Assembly (NCBI GenBank): GCA_023230245.1
Contig: JALNXT010000122.1
Span: forward strand, 1-5,382
Direction of reading: 5' to 3'
Source of the DNA: Candidatus Cloacimonadota bacterium
GTDB lineage: Bacteria; Cloacimonadota; Cloacimonadia; Cloacimonadales; Cloacimonadaceae
DNA: 5,382 nt
Positions 5,376 to 5,382 of the stretch are shown here, piece after piece. The translations under genes were made by a program, and so were the position numbers. The notes under the pieces were generated by a model. The model ran no database searches. It saw only the letters and a list, made by a program, of their open reading frames with translations, and had not been told where the DNA came from. Each line of letters starts with the position of its first letter. Position 1 is the first letter of the stretch.

Positions 5376-5382
5376 TGCTTTG

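Larger units (their letters stand above)
4874..5382. other. 509-base region without a convincing gene
   Basis: No reading frame on either strand has both useful length and a ribosome site. The longest ATG frame I looked at closely, 4956-5030, would give 24 residues without a Shine-Dalgarno. The stretch is rich in structure: an imperfect hairpin (4978-5036), an 8-bp tandem pair followed by a 20-bp palindrome (5077-5114), a distant inverted repeat (5150-5203), a small hairpin before a T run (5261-5291), and a promoter with ribosome site at the right end. I see no strong intrinsic terminator directly after the cNMP-binding gene. Confidence 0.7.

Overview
This window looks like a compact, single-strand bacterial gene cluster from a Gram-negative, probably uncultured lineage. 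All six genes lie on the + strand and are packed with overlaps or gaps of 9 nt. Start codons follow recognisable Shine-Dalgarno sequences, in one case with a TTG start. The general style (RluA-ribBA tight pair, TPM protein with a Gly-rich tail, palindromic AGCAGGATT/AATCCTGCT element in the intergenic DNA) reminds me of Cloacimonadota or a related FCB-group organism. That placement is an impression, not something the sequence proves.

Layout. 1-618: the 3' part of an RluA-family rRNA pseudouridine synthase; the window opens exactly on the codon of the catalytic aspartate. 608-1828: ribBA, the fused DHBP synthase/GTP cyclohydrolase II of riboflavin synthesis, with both halves intact. 1818-2606: an exported TPM-domain (YgcG/Psb32-like) protein with a signal peptide, a C-terminal membrane segment and a 47-residue glycine-rich tail. 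2606-3184: a small membrane protein with DUF445/YheB-like ends. 3194-4363: a two-TM, RCK-domain potassium channel of MthK type with a TVGYGD filter. 4373-4873: a stand-alone cyclic-nucleotide-binding-domain protein with no DNA-binding domain. 4874-5382: 509 bases without a convincing gene, holding a long imperfect hairpin built from 11-bp units, a 20-bp palindrome, further inverted repeats, a possible insertion-sequence end, and at the far right a promoter and ribosome binding site pointing at a gene that begins just outside the window.

How the genes work together. The first two are housekeeping genes (rRNA modification, flavin synthesis). The last four are membrane or ligand-sensing proteins. 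The most interesting point is the channel followed 9 nt later by a separate cNMP-binding protein: in known cyclic-nucleotide-gated channels these modules are fused, so this pair may be a channel whose ligand sensor is supplied in trans. The residues that align with two of the calcium ligands of MthK appear to be replaced here, which fits a different gating ligand. This coupling is an inference from gene order and domain content only.
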